The notes beneath the pieces were generated by a model. The model saw only the letters and a program-made list of their open reading frames with translations. It made no database searches and was not told the DNA's origin. The translations under genes and the position numbers were made by a program. 64,000 nucleotides of DNA from an uncultured Campylobacter sp. (GTDB lineage Bacteria > Campylobacterota > Campylobacteria > Campylobacterales > Campylobacteraceae), in NCBI RefSeq assembly GCF_937921625.1, contig NZ_CAKZTI010000026.1, positions 1 to 64,000 on the forward strand. Direction: 5' to 3'. Below are positions 8,713-17,009 of the stretch, in pieces. Position 1 is the first letter of the stretch. Each line of letters starts with the position of its first letter.

Positions 8713-9772
8713 TGGGATTTTACTCGCGACGTTTGCGTTTTTTGCTGCGCTAGTGCTTGCCCTGCTAATCGCGCTCGTGCTGCAAAACCGCCGCATAAGC
8801 GATGCAAACTCTGCGCTTAGCGAGTTTTTGGGCGAGAAACTTACGGCTCAAAGTGCAAGAGCAAGTGCCGAGCTTTTTAAGCTAAATCAAAGCCTAAACG
8901 ACGGCTTTAACGATAAGCTCTATTATCTTAATAGATCCCTAGGCGAGGGTTTGCAGCGCCAAAATAGCGCGCTTAGCGAGAATTTAAGCTCGCTGGATCG
9001 CGGCTTTAAGGACATAGCGGAAAATTTAGCGCGAATGAGCGAGCAAAATAAGACTTCGCTTCAGGTGCGTGACGAAATCGCAAGGCTAAACTCGATTTTA
9101 GGCAACGTCAAGCTGCGCGGCAACTTCGGCGAGTACCGATTAGAGAGAATTTTATCGATGATTTACGGGCAAAACGCCGCATTTTACGAGCTGCAAAAGC
9201 ACCTACCAAACGGCAGGATCGCAGACTGCGCGCTACATATCGCAAAAGAAAAAATTCTTTGTATCGACTCAAAATTCCCACTTCAAAGCTATGAAAAAAT
9301 TATCGCCGCCTCCGCCTCAAACGACGCCGCAGCGCTTGCTAGCGCGGATAAGCAACTCGCCGCAGATATGAAAAAGCATGCCGCAGATATCGCGGAGAAA
9401 TACATCATACCGCCTCTTAGCACGGAGTTTGCGGTGCTATTCGTGCCGAGTGAGGCGGTTTTCGTCTACGTCTGCGAGAAGCTGCCGCAGGTGCTTGAAT
9501 ACTGCGCGCAAATCGGCATTTTTGCGGCATCACCCACGACGCTACTGGCGCTTTTAGGCACGATCCGCACCTTCGTAAAAGACGAGGCGCTCGCGCAAAA
9601 TATAAAATCGGTAAAAGATGAAATTTACGCGCTAAAATCGGACTTTGAGACGCATGCTAAGTATGCGACGGCGCTTCAAACATACGCGGATAAGCTCGCT
9701 GCACAAGCGGAGCTTTTAAACAAAAATGCAAAATCTCTAAAAGCCCGCTTTGAGCGTTTTAGCGAGCTGTAA
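8702..9772 (+). CDS. rmuC: DNA recombination protein RmuC
   Basis: RmuC proteins are nuclease-like proteins that limit inversions at short inverted repeats; the biochemical activity is not well defined. The 356-residue product has an N-terminal membrane anchor (residues about 4-25, rich in A/L/F), a long coiled coil (30-120), then the RmuC domain with NSILGNVKLRGNFGEYRLERIL, LCIDSKFPL and FVPSEAVFVYV. Start ATG 8702 overlaps the upstream stop by 11 bp. A GTG at 8690 would add four residues but has no better ribosome site. The inversion-limiting role is of note in a window that holds inverted CRISPR arrays, but no link is shown. Confidence 0.92.
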   Translation: MGADGILLATFAFFAALVLALLIALVLQNRRISDANSALSEFLGEKLTAQSARASAELFKLNQSLNDGFNDKLYYLNRSLGEGLQRQNSALSENLSSLDRGFKDIAENLARMSEQNKTSLQVRDEIARLNSILGNVKLRGNFGEYRLERILSMIYGQNAAFYELQKHLPNGRIADCALHIAKEKILCIDSKFPLQSYEKIIAASASNDAAALASADKQLAADMKKHAADIAEKYIIPPLSTEFAVLFVPSEAVFVYVCEKLPQVLEYCAQIGIFAASPTTLLALLGTIRTFVKDEALAQNIKSVKDEIYALKSDFETHAKYATALQTYADKLAAQAELLNKNAKSLKARFERFSEL

Positions 9773-11825
9773 GGTGGGCAAACCGTAGCGTACAATGCAG
9801 CTTGGAGTACTTTAGCAAGCTTATAACGCGGCGGAATTCCACGGGTGGGCGAGTGGCATTCAAATTAAATTTGCACTTCGCCTATTTTGCAGATAAAATT
9901 TCCATTTGAGGCAGATAGACAGAATTTAAAACTCAGCTTAATGGATTTGTTACGCGAGCAAGCAGAATTCCAAGGCTGTCTGACGCGCATAAAATTTGAT
10001 CGGCTAAATTTCATGGACGCGCGAGCTAATTCAATCCGCTCAAGCATTAAACGCACGCCCTCATCACGATGTGGCAAGATCAATCGATACGCTTTCCGCC
10101 CAAGAAATTCAGCGCTGCTATACCGAAATAAAATTTGACGCCACATTATTGCGTACGTAATTTGCGGTTGCAGGCAAAATTCTACATTTCAGAGTCAGAA
10201 TTCATGATTCATGAGCGAAATTTCATATTTTGGCGAAACTTTAAAAAGCGGCTTACAGGCACTATGAATTTCAAACAGCAGCGCTGCGAGCAGGATTAGC
10301 CGTTTGACGCTAAGAAATTTATGGGCATTGCACGGATAGAAATTCAGATTTTGACAAAATTTCAAAAGCGATCTGCAAGCGCGCAAAATTAATCTACAAT
10401 CCCAAAAGCTTGTAAATTTGTATTTTACGGCGACACAAAAACCTCGCGCATTAAAGCGTAGCCAAGATAAACATCGCGCTTACTTTGGACGGTTGGTGCG
10501 AGCGTAAAGCAAAAACCGCGGTTACTTGCAAGCCCAAACCCTCGCTCCGCATAAGCAAGCTGAATAAAATTCTACGCCGAATAGTTTTTGTCGCCGTTCG
10601 TAAAATTTCAGCGCAATTTAGCTCGCGAAATTTTACCAGCCACAGCAAGTGGCATAAATTTTAAAATTTAACTCGCTAAATTTTAAAGTCGCGGCATTTT
10701 GAGCGGCTAAATTATCGGTAAAGGCGCCTTAGGTTCCGCTTCTCATAAAGCTTTGCTTTTGCATTGTAGGCTTGCACGGCTTTCTAAAATTATCGCCGGG
10801 CGGCTCATTTTGTGAATTCGGCGTTTATTCGGAGTAAAATTTTAAAAACGGACGCGAATCTCAAAACATACGTCGTATTTAAAAAAACAGAAAGATTGGA
10901 CGCGCAATCTTACGCGGCGGCAAGATGAAATTTTAAGTTCAACGCGGCGCCAAAACACACAAAATTTTCTTGCAAAATCATAAAATTCTAAAATTTCTCG
11001 GCAAAAATCAAAGCTATAGCACCGCAAACCTGCCAAAAAAAGCTTTCTCGCTAAAAATTCCAAAGCTCACCTCTGAAATCCAAAATAACCGCATGTCTAA
11101 ATTCTGCGCGTAAACTGGAATTACCGAGCGCCTAAAAGCCGCATGCGTAAGCGAAAAAATTACGCCGTACCTTAATACTGCGCTAATGATCTCGTTTTAC
11201 CACCCTTATACGCCTCGAAAATCGCGCAGCAGATCAAAACTGAGTAATAGGATTTTTGATACCTGATTTTATGATCGATCCAAGTGCCTAGGCGCCGATC
11301 AAATCTATGCGACGGAATTTTAAGGCTACAAGGCTTTAGTGGACGCATAAACGGGCACAGCAACCAACTCCATTTGACGGAATTTTTGGTGCGACTTTAC
11401 GCCGATCCGATTAATAAATCGTTCGTCGTCCGACTCGCGGCTAAATTTTGGGGTATTGCTTTGACACTTTAAGCCGCTAATTCAAATTCGCACGGTGGAA
11501 TTTTTTGAGCGCGGCTTCGCGATTTCAAGGCTTAGCGCCGATCCAATTAATAAATCGCGCGCCCTTTAGCTAATGCGGAGTATGTGGTGTCGTCATACGA
11601 TTTACTGCAACCTTGACGCGCCAAACTAAATACGGGCATGAATAGGCATCGTGCCCATGCTCCACGCCGCGACTTTGCATAGCTAGATCCAAACGTGCGT
11701 AATAAATTTTAGATGCTTTTTTTGCCTCGCGCAAAATTTTCAATAGTTTTTAGTGATTTTATAAAATTTTTAAGCGTTTTGCGCCGCTGCGTTACAGCCG
11801 TATAACCGCACCAAATCCGCACCAC
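9773..11825. other. Two-kilobase gene-free region of decayed A/T-word DNA
   Basis: No ORF here is believable: all open frames are under 95 codons, lack ribosome sites and have skewed composition (many F, N, R, K from AAATTT/GAATTT words interspersed with GCG-rich words). The DNA repeats words such as AAAATTT, GCGGAATTTT and GCGCAAAATT at irregular spacing of roughly 12-30 bp. Near 11.29-11.56 kb a 22-bp unit recurs. It may be an old pseudogene field or expanded simple repeats. No tRNA, rRNA or phage/IS signature was seen. Confidence 0.6.
11293..11557. repeat. Dispersed 22-bp repeat CGCCGATCCRATTAATAAATCG
   Basis: The 22-mer beginning CGCCGATCC and ending TTAATAAATCG is present at 11400-11421 and 11536-11557 with one mismatch (G/A). 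A weaker relative, CGCCGATCAAATCTATGCG, starts at 11293. Flanking sequence after each copy is partly similar (CGCGCCCTTTAGC against CGTTCGTCGTCCG). The spacing, 136 and 107 bp, is irregular. This looks like a decayed tandem duplication in non-coding DNA. Confidence 0.6.
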
Positions 11826-12107
11826 TTATTTATCGGTCGCGCAATTTTTATTGTAGTAGGCAATGGTGCGCTCGTACTCGTCGTAATTCTGTATATAATC
11901 GTTCGCAACGCTTGGGTTTGCGTATCGATCCTCGACCGCCAAAAGCTTCGCCTCTAGCTCTTTATAGCGCTCATAAACCTCTGCACAAGCGCGATTGTGA
12001 GCGTCGCCTTGCAAGATTATAGATTTATCAGCGCCCGCACTCCTCGCGCAGCCTCCGAGCCCTAAAACGACGGCATAAAGCGCGCTGCATAAAATTAAGC
12101 TTTTCAA
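11826..12107 (-). CDS. Small lipoprotein of unknown function
   Basis: The 93-residue product has a signal peptide with a hydrophobic core (residues 4-17) ending in the lipobox LGGC, so Cys20 is the predicted lipidated residue after cleavage by Lsp. The mature part is about 73 residues, mainly helical and charged, with the stretch VYERYKELEAKLLAVEDRY and a second cysteine and lysine near the C-terminus (NKNCATDK). An ATG with AAGGAAAAA upstream supports the start. It is transcribed in the same direction as rnpB, which lies about 40 bp upstream. No family was recognised. Confidence 0.75.
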   Translation of the reverse strand: MKSLILCSALYAVVLGLGGCARSAGADKSIILQGDAHNRACAEVYERYKELEAKLLAVEDRYANPSVANDYIQNYDEYERTIAYYNKNCATDK

Positions 12108-12148
12108 AATTTTTTCCTTGTTTCAAGTAAATAAATTCGGTGTAAAAA

Positions 12149-12466
12149 TAGGTGTGGTTATAAGCCGAGTTCCGTTACAGCGGTCATTTATCTAGACCGA
12201 TTTTTGCAAATCGGTTCGAGCGAACGGTTCGAATATAAGACGAAACCACCCGTTCTTGCTGCAGGTTGGGTTTGCATTGCCGCCCGTGTCTCCACGCGCG
12301 CGGTGGGCTCTTACCCCGCCCTTTCACCCTTACCGCTTGCGCGGCGGTTTGCTTTCTGTTGTACTTTCCCTAGGGTTGCCCCCGGCGTCCGTTAGACGCA
12401 ACCTTGTCTTATCGCAGCTCGGACTTTCCTCTCCTTGCGGAGCGACCGCACGCCACACCCGAGCGC
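12149..12466 (-). ncRNA. rnpB: RNase P RNA (class A)
   Basis: This is the catalytic RNA of ribonuclease P, which removes the 5' leader of tRNA precursors. On the minus strand the landmark core elements appear in order: GGAGAGGAAAGTCCGAGC near the 5' end, ACAACAGAAAGCAAACCGCC, GGTAAGGGTGAAAGGG, then GGTAAGAGCCCACCGCGC, and at the 3' end GATAAATGACCGC followed by GGAACTCGGCTTAT. The two ends pair as helix P1 (GGGTGTGG with CCACACC). At about 318 nt it is a little shorter than the E. coli RNA. The 5' and 3' limits are estimated from P1 and may be off by a few bases. Confidence 0.95.
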
Positions 12467-12937
12467 AATTATAGCTTTTTTGGCTTAAACTTCAGGGCTC
12501 GCGGAATTTTACGGCGTGAGAGTGGAATTTTAGCGCCTAATCCGCGCCGCTGCGGAATTTCGGTGCGGCAAAACAGATCGTCGCGAAATAGAATTTTATA
12601 AAATTTCATCTACGGCCGAGCCGAATAAAATTTTAAATTTTAATTCTATGGCTTAGACAAAGCGGCGCGCTTTCTGCGATGAAATCTCACGAAATTTTAT
12701 AAAATTTTTCTACCGCGCGAATTTAAATCCACGCAGCCAAGCTCTAAAATTCCGTAAAATTTCGCGCGATATGGCGTGGTTTGACGTGGAGCGTGGCGTG
12801 GCGTGAGCCCTATTCTGCAGCGCGGTGCAGTGCGCTACGACGTAGCCTAAATGTGGTGCGAACCTTACTCTACGGCGCGGTTTGACGTGGCATGACATGG
12901 GACGCGTGAGTCCTTACCCTACAGCGCGCGATGCGGC
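12467..12937. other. Gene-free stretch with A/T-word DNA and an imperfect direct duplication
   Basis: No gene is supported. From 12490 to 12720 the DNA repeats GCGGAATTTT-type words. From 12773 to about 12930 there is an imperfect direct repeat of roughly 100-bp period. Both copies contain GGTTTGACGTGG, then a GCGTGAG box, a CCCTAT/CCTTAC box and a CAGCGCG box. The upstream promoter of rnpB should lie just right of 12466, but I see no clear -10 box. Confidence 0.5.
12773..12930. repeat. Imperfect direct duplication of about 100-bp period
   Basis: Copy one (about 12773-12829) and copy two (about 12873-12930) share, in the same order, TGGTTTGACGTGG or CGGTTTGACGTGG, a GTGGCGTGAG or GACGCGTGAG box, CCCTATTCTGCAGCGCG or CCTTACCCTACAGCGCG. 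Several substitutions and small indels separate them. It lies between rnpB and the end of truD and has no coding potential. Confidence 0.5.
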
Positions 12938-14050
12938 TCAATCCTCGTCTGTCGCGGCGCCCTCGAATATATCTCGGTGCAAAATTTCTTCCAAAACGAC
13001 CGTCGCGTAAGAGCCTTTCGGCAGGTAAAAACTGAAGCTAAAATGCGCATTTTGCGCATCGTAGGCGTGCTGCACGCGCTCCATAAAGCTCCACGCAAAT
13101 CTGCGCGAGCCGTTCATCTGTGCCTCAAACTCGCGAGCAGGCGCGAAAATTTCATCTTCAAATCTGCCGCCAAGCCCGCTAGCTCGCAGCTTAGCTCGCC
13201 CCGCGATAAGGCCTGCGCTCGTGATTTCTCGCCTCGCAAACCGCTCGCACTCAGCGCCAAGATCGTCACAGCCAAAAAACGCGCCGTGCGGGAAGTGTCC
13301 TAAAATCTCGCCTCTTAAAAGTTTAAAAAACTGCGGCTGAGCCGCGATCTCGCGCGCCTCCTCCTTGCTTAGTCCGTAAATTTTAGCAAACTCCCTAAGA
13401 CTAAATTCCGCCGCAAATTTTGAAATTTCGACCCGCTTGCTAAGCCAGCAGTTAAAAAGCTCGCTCTGATAGGCGCTGATTAAAAAGTCGCGCATTTTGG
13501 GGTTTTTAAGCCGCCTCTGTCCGCGCAGCACCTCCTCGCCCTGAGCTGCGTTGTCGCCGAACTTGCCGAAGCGTTGATAGCCGAAGTAGTTCGCAAAGCC
13601 CTCGCGCTCTAGCGTATCTAGCGCGGCTGCGAGCTTGACGGCGTCGGGCGGTAGGACCTTTTTTAGGCGGATGAAAAAGTCGTTGCCCTTAAGATGGCCG
13701 ATTTTAAGCTTGTTTTTGTGCCTTTGCGCGCTTAAAATTTTAAGGCTTTCGTGCGAAAATCCGCCCAGCGCGGGCTCAAATTTAGCTGGAATACTAACGT
13801 GCTGCGTCGTAAGGCCTTGTTTATCTTTAAGTCCCGCGTAGCCGAACTCGCGCATCTTAGCGCCCGTGTGTTCGCTTAAAATCCGCAACGCCTCGTGCGT
13901 GCTGATGCCCTTTTTTTGCAGCAGCAAAATGCAGTGCTCGCCCTCATTGCTAGGCTCGTAAAGCGGCACTTCGCGCACGACGAAATCGCTTGAGTTTTTA
14001 CTAAAATGCGCATTTATCGGCGCGTGATTTAGGGTGTATAAATTTTTCAT
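12938..14050 (-). CDS. truD: tRNA pseudouridine(13) synthase TruD
   Basis: TruD converts uridine 13 of tRNA-Glu to pseudouridine. The product has the family signature FGYAGLKDKQGLTTQ, where the Asp of GLKDKQ is catalytic, then IGHLKGNDFFIRL and FANYFGYQRFGK, followed by the TruD insertion domain and a C-terminal AGLIAGRAKL segment. The open frame extends upstream to 14281, but the first 77 codons are not TruD-like. I place the start at ATG 14050 (MKNLYTLNHAPI), preceded by AAAGG six bases away, which gives 370 residues, normal for the family. It diverges from the gene at 14156, with about 105 bp between them. Confidence 0.93.
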   Translation of the reverse strand: MKNLYTLNHAPINAHFSKNSSDFVVREVPLYEPSNEGEHCILLLQKKGISTHEALRILSEHTGAKMREFGYAGLKDKQGLTTQHVSIPAKFEPALGGFSHESLKILSAQRHKNKLKIGHLKGNDFFIRLKKVLPPDAVKLAAALDTLEREGFANYFGYQRFGKFGDNAAQGEEVLRGQRRLKNPKMRDFLISAYQSELFNCWLSKRVEISKFAAEFSLREFAKIYGLSKEEAREIAAQPQFFKLLRGEILGHFPHGAFFGCDDLGAECERFARREITSAGLIAGRAKLRASGLGGRFEDEIFAPAREFEAQMNGSRRFAWSFMERVQHAYDAQNAHFSFSFYLPKGSYATVVLEEILHRDIFEGAATDED

Positions 14051-14155
14051 AGCCGGCCTTTGCGTTAATCTAAGGCGCAATTTTATAAAATTGAGCCTAA
14101 AAAACTCATTATTAAGGCAAATTCTAGTATCATTCGCCATAAAAAAGGATGAAAA

Positions 14156-15193
14156 ATGCTTCAAATCAGGCTCTTTCGCTTCGATCCTCGCTGCGACGTC
14201 GCAAGCTACTTCAAGCCCTATGTTTATGAAAGCGCGCCCTTTGCCGATCTTGCGGCACTGCTTGACGACATCTGCGCGCACGATCCCTATTTTAGCGTGC
14301 AGGGAGTGAAATTTGTAAAAATTGGCGGCACCACCGTAAGCGTAAAAGAGCCGCTAGATACGCTTATAGCGCACTTTGGAAGCGAGCTAATCATCTCGCC
14401 TCTTAGCGAAAAAGAGTCGATTAAAGATCTGCGCTGCGAGCCGAGGGCGTTTTTGGATAAATTTAAAGCCTTTGAGAGCATCGCGGACGCTGCTGATTTC
14501 GAGTTTTACAAAAGCCTCGCGCCCTATTTTTACTCGACGAAAATCCCCGCATGCTCACGGGAGTTTTTGGGCAACAGCGCCTTTATCTTCGCGCACCGCC
14601 TGATGCAGACGCACCCGAGCGAGCGCATGAGGATTTTGGAGATCATCGAGCCGCAGATGGCGTATTTTACGAAGTGCAACGCCGTGGGGATGGAGTTTGA
14701 CGACCGCGCGGCATACAGGGCGTTTTGCGATATTTTAAAATTTGAGCCTGCGCGCAGTAATAAAATTTTGAGCGCGCAGAGCATGGCGGAATTTGACGCA
14801 GCGGGCACGAAGCACGATTTTAGCGGCTTTAACGTCGCCGTGTGGTACGACGAGGCTGCGGAGGAGCTCGCTAGCAGGTTGGGCGCGCAGATCGTGCACT
14901 TTGGCTGCGAAGGCGCGCCGCTTGGAGCGCAGATATACGAGCGGGAGCGGGAGTGCGCGCTGCGGCTGGGGGGCGAAATTTTATTTGACGCGTTTGATAG
15001 CGGAAGCGATTTTTTGCTCCTAAATTCCAAGCTCGCGCTTGATTTTTTAGACGGCAAAAGCGATGAAATCCAAAGGCTTTTCGGTAGAGATCTCGCGGGC
15101 TTTTATATAATTACGACGGATGAGCTCATCGCTCTAGCTCGCGGCGAGAGGCCCGACTTTTCGGCGCGCAAACTAAAGCCGACGCTGATTTAA
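14156..15193 (+). CDS. Conserved Campylobacter protein, possibly SdhB-like N-terminus with HdrB-like C-terminus
   Basis: The 345-residue product starts MLQIRLFRFDPRCDVASYFK. The RFDP opening and the following 90 residues, a beta-grasp-like stretch ending in SPLSEKESIKDL, resemble the N-terminal half of fumarate/succinate dehydrogenase iron-sulfur subunits. It lacks the run of cysteines needed for a 2Fe-2S cluster. Residues 100-345 contain scattered cysteines (KIPACSRE, FTKCNAVGMEF, HFGCEG) and a late ELASRLGAQIVHFG segment, which suggested a heterodisulfide-reductase HdrB-like fold. I recall this architecture from Campylobacter proteins labelled DUF5644/HdrB-like, but that is memory, not a search. 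ATG 14156 follows AAAAAAGGATGAAAA. It is divergent from truD. Confidence 0.6.
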   Translation: MLQIRLFRFDPRCDVASYFKPYVYESAPFADLAALLDDICAHDPYFSVQGVKFVKIGGTTVSVKEPLDTLIAHFGSELIISPLSEKESIKDLRCEPRAFLDKFKAFESIADAADFEFYKSLAPYFYSTKIPACSREFLGNSAFIFAHRLMQTHPSERMRILEIIEPQMAYFTKCNAVGMEFDDRAAYRAFCDILKFEPARSNKILSAQSMAEFDAAGTKHDFSGFNVAVWYDEAAEELASRLGAQIVHFGCEGAPLGAQIYERERECALRLGGEILFDAFDSGSDFLLLNSKLALDFLDGKSDEIQRLFGRDLAGFYIITTDELIALARGERPDFSARKLKPTLI

Positions 15194-15308
15194 GAGGATG
15201 AGGTTTTAAAATTTATCCTATTGCGACGATAAAATTTTAAATCGACTCTATATTTATGATCGGTATAAAGCAAACAGTTTTCTTAATCGCAGGCGGTTTA
15301 ATCATCTA

Positions 15309-15353
15309 CTATTTCTTTAAATCAGCATTTGCTTGTTCTACCGTATAGCCCAT
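15309..15353 (-). pseudogene. Start of a decayed ORF downstream of the 158-residue gene
   Basis: Directly after the stop of the gene at 15369, the minus strand has AAAGGATGAAAT followed by ATG and the short frame MGYTVEQANADLKK, then two stops in a row (TAGTAG). The same frame then continues open for about 19 codons (MIKPPAIKKTVCF and on). A good ribosome site followed by such a short frame suggests a second gene of the unit that has been broken. No family was recognised. Confidence 0.35.
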
Positions 15354-15368
15354 ATTTCATCCTTTACT

Positions 15369-15845
15369 TTAAATTTTTGATATAAAAGTTACTTGAATAT
15401 TTTCTTTAGGGACAATAGACACTCCATCGCCATATTCATTTAGAATTTCTTTTAAAATATCTACAATCTCTTGCTTTGGTATATTCCCGATATCACTTCT
15501 TATGGATTCTAGCTCATAGATTATTTTAAACGGATTATCCGTAATTTTCGTACTAGTATTTTTGTTATGTATATTCCTTAAATCGATCTCTATATCTTTG
15601 CCTCTATAATGCAAAAGCCATATATCTTCACCGCTAAATTCCATATCTCTCGGATCTCCGATAGTGATACTGCACACTGAAAAAAGCCAAATACCTCTTT
15701 CTCGATCTATGCACCAGCTTCTTGAATTTAGAATAGCCCATTCCAGCTTAACTTGATGATACTTTTCACATATCTCATTGCACGGTTTTAGTAAATCGTA
15801 TTTATCAATATCCTCTTTTGAAATACGCTCTGTAACAAACGCCAT
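15369..15845 (-). CDS. Small protein of unknown family, paralogue of the 160-residue gene at 25698
   Basis: The 158-residue soluble protein begins MAFVTERISKEDIDKYD and contains WCIDRERGIWLFSVCS, a DPRD box, EDIWLLHYRGKDIEIDLR and a C-terminal ILKEILNEYGDG. Each of these has a clear counterpart in the gene at 25698-26180, so the two are paralogues. Codon use is more AT-rich than neighbouring housekeeping genes, and each copy stands alone in gene-poor DNA with a decayed frame just downstream. Small, AT-rich, duplicated orphan genes of this type often encode immunity proteins of polymorphic toxins. That is inference from context only; no toxin is visible. The ribosome site is AAGGAGGAGAG before ATG 15845. 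Confidence 0.7.
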   Translation of the reverse strand: MAFVTERISKEDIDKYDLLKPCNEICEKYHQVKLEWAILNSRSWCIDRERGIWLFSVCSITIGDPRDMEFSGEDIWLLHYRGKDIEIDLRNIHNKNTSTKITDNPFKIIYELESIRSDIGNIPKQEIVDILKEILNEYGDGVSIVPKENIQVTFISKI

Positions 15846-16322
15846 TCTCTCCTCCTTAAGAATTTAAAATTTTAAGACTGCTTGCGGGTTGCCGCCGTCT
15901 TTGCTCTTGCGACAAATCGTTTAGCCATTCGCACAAATGGCTAAATATACGCTAAGCTCTATCTTACAGCGCCGCGTAAATTTTAAAATTTCGCTTTTAT
16001 ACAGGCGCTGTTTTCTTGCCTATCTCTTGCCGATAACTCGCGTCTGCTTGGGTGAAATTTTTAAAATTTAGCCATTCGCCGCGCACATACCGCGTATGAA
16101 AACTCCATAATTCGCCGCTAAATTCCATTCACAGCCGCTCAAAATCGCGCGGGCTTGCGCATGGATAAAATTTTTAAATTCCATCGTCTGCACGAGCGGA
16201 TGAAATTTATAAAAACTCCGCCGCTGCAAATCAAGGCGACGAATAAACGCGCTAGCGCACAGAAATCGCGCGAATTAACAAAAGTCGCGTTTGAATTTCA
16301 TCGATAAATTTATGAATTCCGC
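15846..16322. other. Gene-free A/T-word stretch
   Basis: No gene, RNA or clear promoter is seen in these 477 bp. The sequence again mixes AAATTT/AAAATTTT words with GCG-rich words (for example GCGTAAATTTTAAAATTTCGC near 15972). It separates the 158-residue gene from the end of plsC. Confidence 0.5.
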
Positions 16323-17009
16323 CTATGCTTCGGCGGTTTCGTTTTCGTCGATTACGGCTTGCATCGCCTCTCTGGCGTGCTGCAGCCAATCTTTATCGCT
16401 CGTATCGAGCAGGTCTAGGTAGATGATTTTGACGTGTCCGCTGTGGACGGTGAAATCGTGAGAGTTTGCGATATGCTGCGTGCCGATGAGTACCACGGGC
16501 TGGACTCGCAGACCGAGCTTGCTAACGATCGCTTTAGCACCGCTTTGGAATTGCAAAAGCTGCGTGCCGCGATGTCTAGTGCCCTCGGGAAACATCGTGA
16601 TGACGCGCCCTTCGCTCACGCGCTGCTGTACTTCGTGCACGATCCGCACCAGATCGCGCGGATTTGAGCGATCGACCTGGATCATCTTCGGAAGAGTGAT
16701 GATTTTACCGATGATAGGGATGTCTGCGATCTCCTTTTTAGCGATCCAGCAGATATCGGCGGGATGGGTTTCTTCGAGCACGACGATATCCATTATGCTT
16801 TGGTGGTTGGCGATTACTAGCTGCGCGCGCGGATCGGGGGTACCTATGATCTGGATATCGTATCCAATACCATAGCGCTGGAAGCGCCCCCAAATGCGGC
16901 GGAAGCGGCGATGAGAGGAGTTTTTCACCGCCATGGCGATCACGACGCAAACGACGGTAAAAATAAACCAAATCGCATAAAATAACGCTCTAATCCTTGC
17001 TAAGCTCAT
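16323..17009 (-). CDS. plsC: 1-acyl-sn-glycerol-3-phosphate acyltransferase
   Basis: PlsC transfers an acyl group to lysophosphatidate to form phosphatidate at the inner membrane. The product has an N-terminal membrane helix (IRALFYAIWFIFTVVCVVIAMAV), the catalytic HX4D motif NHQSIMD, and the substrate-binding FPEGTRHRG box, in the right order and spacing. I choose ATG 17009 (MSLARIRALF), which overlaps the upstream gene by 20 bp. A GTG at 17039 would add ten residues. The gene order purQ-430 aa protein-plsC matches C. jejuni Cj0514-0516. The length of about 228 residues is usual. Confidence 0.93.
   Translation of the reverse strand: MSLARIRALFYAIWFIFTVVCVVIAMAVKNSSHRRFRRIWGRFQRYGIGYDIQIIGTPDPRAQLVIANHQSIMDIVVLEETHPADICWIAKKEIADIPIIGKIITLPKMIQVDRSNPRDLVRIVHEVQQRVSEGRVITMFPEGTRHRGTQLLQFQSGAKAIVSKLGLRVQPVVLIGTQHIANSHDFTVHSGHVKIIYLDLLDTSDKDWLQHAREAMQAVIDENETAEA

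Noticed and set aside
9865..11472. Several 60-90-codon frames on both strands in the gene-free region
   Set aside because: No ribosome sites, no recognisable motifs, composition set by AAATTT/GCG words, and frames on both strands overlap equally.
12204..12474. Plus-strand open frames of 60-70 codons
   Set aside because: They lie wholly inside rnpB on the opposite strand; the RNase P RNA landmarks explain the sequence.
14051..14281. N-terminal extension of truD up to 14281
   Set aside because: The 77 residues before MKNLYTLNHAPI are not TruD-like and would overlap the divergent gene at 14156. ATG 14050 has a proper ribosome site.
1313..15193. tRNA genes among the intergenic regions
   Set aside because: I looked for TTCGAATC-type T-loops and acceptor pairing. 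The only GGTTCGAA match is inside rnpB, and none elsewhere folds as a cloverleaf by eye.
15256..15348. 30-codon plus-strand frame with a hydrophobic stretch (VFLIAGGLIIYYFF)
   Set aside because: No ribosome site, and it lies opposite the decayed frame behind the 158-residue gene. Too short to support on hydrophobicity alone.
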